This document shows positions 5,730-7,672 of a stretch of DNA of 7,672 nt, piece by piece. The translations under genes and the position numbers were made by a program. How positions within the stretch are numbered: position 1 is the first letter of the stretch; every line of letters starts with the position of its first letter. The DNA is from Actinomycetes bacterium (GTDB lineage: Bacteria > Actinomycetota > Actinomycetes > Actinomycetales > Cellulomonadaceae). Location of the stretch: positions 1 through 7,672 of the forward strand of contig JAEYUL010000027.1 of assembly GCA_023432565.1 (NCBI GenBank). The letters are read 5' to 3'. The notes beneath the pieces were generated by a model. It was given only the letters and a program-made list of their open reading frames with translations. It was not told where the DNA came from and ran no database searches.

Positions 5730-7514
5730 TCAGGGCTCCCGCCATCGCGACGTGACCGGCAGACGCCGGTCGCGCCCGAACGCGAGTGCGGTGACCTTGG
5801 GTCCGAGCGGGTACTGCCGCCGCTTCCACTCCGCGCGGTCGACGAGCTGCAGCACGCGGTCGACCACGGCCTCGTCGAACCCGCGGGCCAGCAGCTCCTG
5901 ACGGCCCTCGGCGTGCTCGACGTACGCGTCGAGGACCTCGTCGAGCAGGGCGTAGGGGGGCAGCGAGTCCTGGTCGGTCTGGCCGGGTCGCAGCTCGGCG
6001 CTCGGCGGCTTGGTGATGGACGACTCCGGGATCGGCGGGATCTCGCCGCGGTCGATCGCATGGTTGTTGCGCCACCTCGCGAGCGCCCACACCCGCGACT
6101 TGTCGACGTCCTTGAGCGGCGCGTAGCCGCCGATGCTGCCGGCGTCGTAGATCGTCGCGTAGCCCGTGGCGAGCTCGGACTTGTTGCCGGGCGCGATGAC
6201 GAGGTGTCCCTCGCGGTTGGAGATCCCCATGAGGATCACGCCGCGCACACGCGCCTGCAGGTTCTCCTCGGCGACCCCCTCGAGCCCGAGCTGCCCCTGG
6301 AACGCGTCGACGACGGGCGCGATCGGCTGCACGCGGTAGTCCGCCCCCAGTCGTCGGGCGAGGTCCTGCGCGTCGTCCTTGCTGTGCTCCGAGGAGAACG
6401 ACGAGGGCATCGAGACACCCACCACGTTCTCGCCACCGACCGCGTCCGCCGCGATCGCGGCCGTCAGCGCCGAGTCGATCCCGCCGGAGACCCCGAGCAG
6501 CACCGAGCGGAAGCCGTTCTTGCGCACGTAGCCCGACAGTCCGAGCACCACCGCGCGGTAGGTCTCCTCGTCGGGGTGCAGCGGCGGTACCTGCGGGCCG
6601 GGCAGCGAGGGCTCGCCCTCGTCGGCCAGCTCCCACACGAGCAGGTGCTCGACGAACTGCGGGGCGCTCGCGAGGGTCGTGCCGTCCCGGTCGACGACGA
6701 ACGACCCGCCGTCGAACACCAGGTCGTCCTGGCCGCCGACGAGGTTCACGTAGAGGACGGGCGCGTCGACCTGCTGCGCACGGCGGCCCGCCAGCTCGGC
6801 CCGGACGTGCCCCTTGCCCTCCTCGAACGGTGAGCCGTTGAGCACGACGAGCGCCGCGACCTCGTTCTCGTCCATGAGCGAGACCGGCCCGCCGTCCTGC
6901 CAGATGTCCTCGCAGATCACCACGCCGATCCGGCGGCCCGCGACGTCGATCACGCAGATCTCGTCGCCGGGGGCGAAGATGCGGTACTCGTCGAACACCC
7001 CGTAGTTCGGCAGGTGATGCTTGGAGTACCGGGCCTCGACCCGTCCGCCGCGCAGCAGGATCGCGTCGTTCGTCGGACGCACGGCGTCGGACGCCTCCGG
7101 CCTGCCCGCGACGACGTCGCCGACGAGCTCGGAGTCCGGCAGCAGCGCGGTCGGGACGCCGGCGTCCACGCGCCCGTCGGCGGTCCGGGCCGCCGGCCGG
7201 TCGTCGTCGCCCGACCGCAGCCTGCGCGAGCGGCGTTCGCCGACCGAGCCGACGAGGACGGCCACATGGCCGAGCCCTGCCTCGTCGAGGTCCACCGCGA
7301 GGCGCTCGAGGGTGGCCTGTGCGGCGCGCCGGAACGATGCCCGCAACGCCAGGTCCTCGATGGGGTAGCCCGTCAGCGTCATCTCGGGGAAGACCACGAG
7401 ATGCGCGCCCGCGTCGGCGGCCCGACGCGTCCACTCGAGCACGAGGCGCGCGTTGCCCTCGAGGTCCCCGACACACGTGTCGACCTGCGCCGCTGCCACC
7501 GTCACCCGACCCAC
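5730..7514 (-). CDS. nadE: NAD+ synthetase, glutamine-hydrolysing
   Basis: NadE makes NAD+ from deamido-NAD+, ATP and ammonia taken from glutamine, the last step of NAD synthesis in the cytoplasm. The 594 residues hold an N-terminal nitrilase-like glutaminase (about 4-290) and a C-terminal synthetase (about 315-594). The glutaminase triad is Glu44 (FPEMTLTGYP), Lys165 (YSKHHLPNYGVFDE) and Cys201 (VICEDIW). The synthetase has the ATP-binding loop GVSGGIDSA (341-349), MPSSFSSEHS (369-378), APGNKSELATGYATIYDAG (441-459) and ITKPPSAELRPGQTDQDSLP (500-519). It is the shorter bacterial form, below the roughly 680 residues of M. tuberculosis NadE. The segment 93-147, rich in Arg and Asp, is longer than the short linker I expect there. 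The start is GTG 7514; GTG codons three and five codons later are possible. Hairpins close the gene. Confidence 0.96.
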   Translation of the reverse strand: MGRVTVAAAQVDTCVGDLEGNARLVLEWTRRAADAGAHLVVFPEMTLTGYPIEDLALRASFRRAAQATLERLAVDLDEAGLGHVAVLVGSVGERRSRRLRSGDDDRPAARTADGRVDAGVPTALLPDSELVGDVVAGRPEASDAVRPTNDAILLRGGRVEARYSKHHLPNYGVFDEYRIFAPGDEICVIDVAGRRIGVVICEDIWQDGGPVSLMDENEVAALVVLNGSPFEEGKGHVRAELAGRRAQQVDAPVLYVNLVGGQDDLVFDGGSFVVDRDGTTLASAPQFVEHLLVWELADEGEPSLPGPQVPPLHPDEETYRAVVLGLSGYVRKNGFRSVLLGVSGGIDSALTAAIAADAVGGENVVGVSMPSSFSSEHSKDDAQDLARRLGADYRVQPIAPVVDAFQGQLGLEGVAEENLQARVRGVILMGISNREGHLVIAPGNKSELATGYATIYDAGSIGGYAPLKDVDKSRVWALARWRNNHAIDRGEIPPIPESSITKPPSAELRPGQTDQDSLPPYALLDEVLDAYVEHAEGRQELLARGFDEAVVDRVLQLVDRAEWKRRQYPLGPKVTALAFGRDRRLPVTSRWREP

Positions 7515-7520
7515 ACCCCG

Positions 7521-7526
7521 ACCCTA
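7521..7526 (-). promoter_or_regulatory. Candidate -10 element just upstream of nadE
   Basis: TAGGGT on the minus strand fits TAnnnT and ends six bases before the GTG at 7514, which would place transcription start at the start codon. The -35 position 17 bases further up (CGGTGA) is a poor match to TTGACA. The same bases could instead act as a weak G-rich ribosome binding site (GGGTCGGGGT), so the call is uncertain. Confidence 0.3.
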
Positions 7527-7590
7527 CCGACCCGTCACGGCGCTCACCGCCGCACCGTGTCGCACCCCACATCCACCCCCGGCCCCCGCA

Positions 7591-7623
7591 CCACCGCTCC
7601 GGCCCTGCCCCACCGCTCCGGCC
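7591..7623. repeat. 14-bp direct repeat pair in the nadE upstream region
   Basis: CCACCGCTCCGGCC occurs at 7591-7604 and again, identically, at 7610-7623, a 19-bp period. It lies in a gene-free, C-rich stretch about 80-110 bases before the nadE start. Confidence 0.6.
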
Positions 7624-7624
7624 G

Positions 7625-7672
7625 CCGCCCGCCCTGCGCCCCGGCCCACCGCGCCCCCGCCCGCCCTGCGCC
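7625..7672. repeat. 16-bp direct repeat pair reaching the window edge
   Basis: CCGCCCGCCCTGCGCC occurs at 7625-7640 and 7657-7672, a 32-bp period. The second copy ends with the window, so more copies may follow. The sequence is low in complexity, and slippage could explain it. Confidence 0.55.
7645..7666 (-). other. Candidate G-quadruplex motif upstream of nadE
   Basis: The minus strand reads as four runs of at least three G separated by loops of 1, 1 and 6 bases (plus strand: CCC-ACCGCG-CCCCC-G-CCC-G-CCC). This satisfies the usual G3-loop1-7 pattern. It lies about 130 bases before the nadE start, on the coding strand of that gene. The motif is seen directly; folding is not shown. Confidence 0.45.

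Noticed and set aside
5157..6833. Open plus-strand frame of 558 codons opposite panB and nadE
   Set aside because: Both opposite genes have complete active-site motifs. The plus-strand translation shows no domain.
7536..7559. Inverted repeat CACGG/CCGTG with an alternative inner CGGCG/CGCCG pair near the nadE promoter
   Set aside because: Only 5-bp arms with two mutually exclusive pairings; such matches are expected by chance at this base composition.
1..7672. Search for CRISPR arrays, tRNA/rRNA genes, insertion-sequence ends, toxin-antitoxin or defence genes
   Set aside because: Nothing resembling them was seen; the window is ordinary core metabolism plus two envelope genes.

Overview
The window is very GC-rich with almost all third codon positions G or C, and it carries several actinobacterial hallmarks: a polyphosphate-type ROK glucokinase, a type Ic methionine aminopeptidase with a proline-bearing N-terminal extension, and a two-domain glutamine-dependent NAD synthetase. 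This points to a high-GC Actinomycetota chromosome. A Cellulomonas-like or other Micrococcales host is my inference from codon use and protein character; no marker here proves it.

Layout, left to right. Positions 1-162 are probably the 3' end of an unidentified plus-strand gene. A plus-strand CopC-type periplasmic copper-binding protein follows (258-977). Four minus-strand genes then form a probable operon, in transcription order map (4487-3624), ppgK (3627-2875), an MBL-fold hydrolase (2857-1985) and a DUF817 membrane protein (1894-815). The last of these overlaps copC tail-to-tail by 163 bp. A short plus-strand gene for a conserved actinobacterial SPOR-like protein of 60 residues (4550-4732) is divergent from map and convergent with panB (5566-4754, minus). 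nadE (7514-5730, minus) lies upstream of panB, and two tandem hairpins separate them. The last 158 bases, upstream of nadE, hold no gene; they are strongly C-rich on the plus strand and contain short direct repeats and a candidate G-quadruplex.

Function. Most genes are core metabolism: NAD synthesis (nadE), pantothenate/CoA synthesis (panB), N-terminal methionine removal (map) and phosphorylation of glucose with polyphosphate or ATP (ppgK). CopC and DUF817 belong to the cell envelope. I see no phage, transposon, CRISPR, toxin-antitoxin or defence genes, and no rRNA or tRNA. I do not see a new biological system. The points worth a second look are the copC/DUF817 convergent overlap with a 16-bp perfect hairpin, possible leaderless starts for map and nadE, an inverted repeat in the map divergent promoter region, the tandem hairpins after nadE, and an unusually long loop in NadE.
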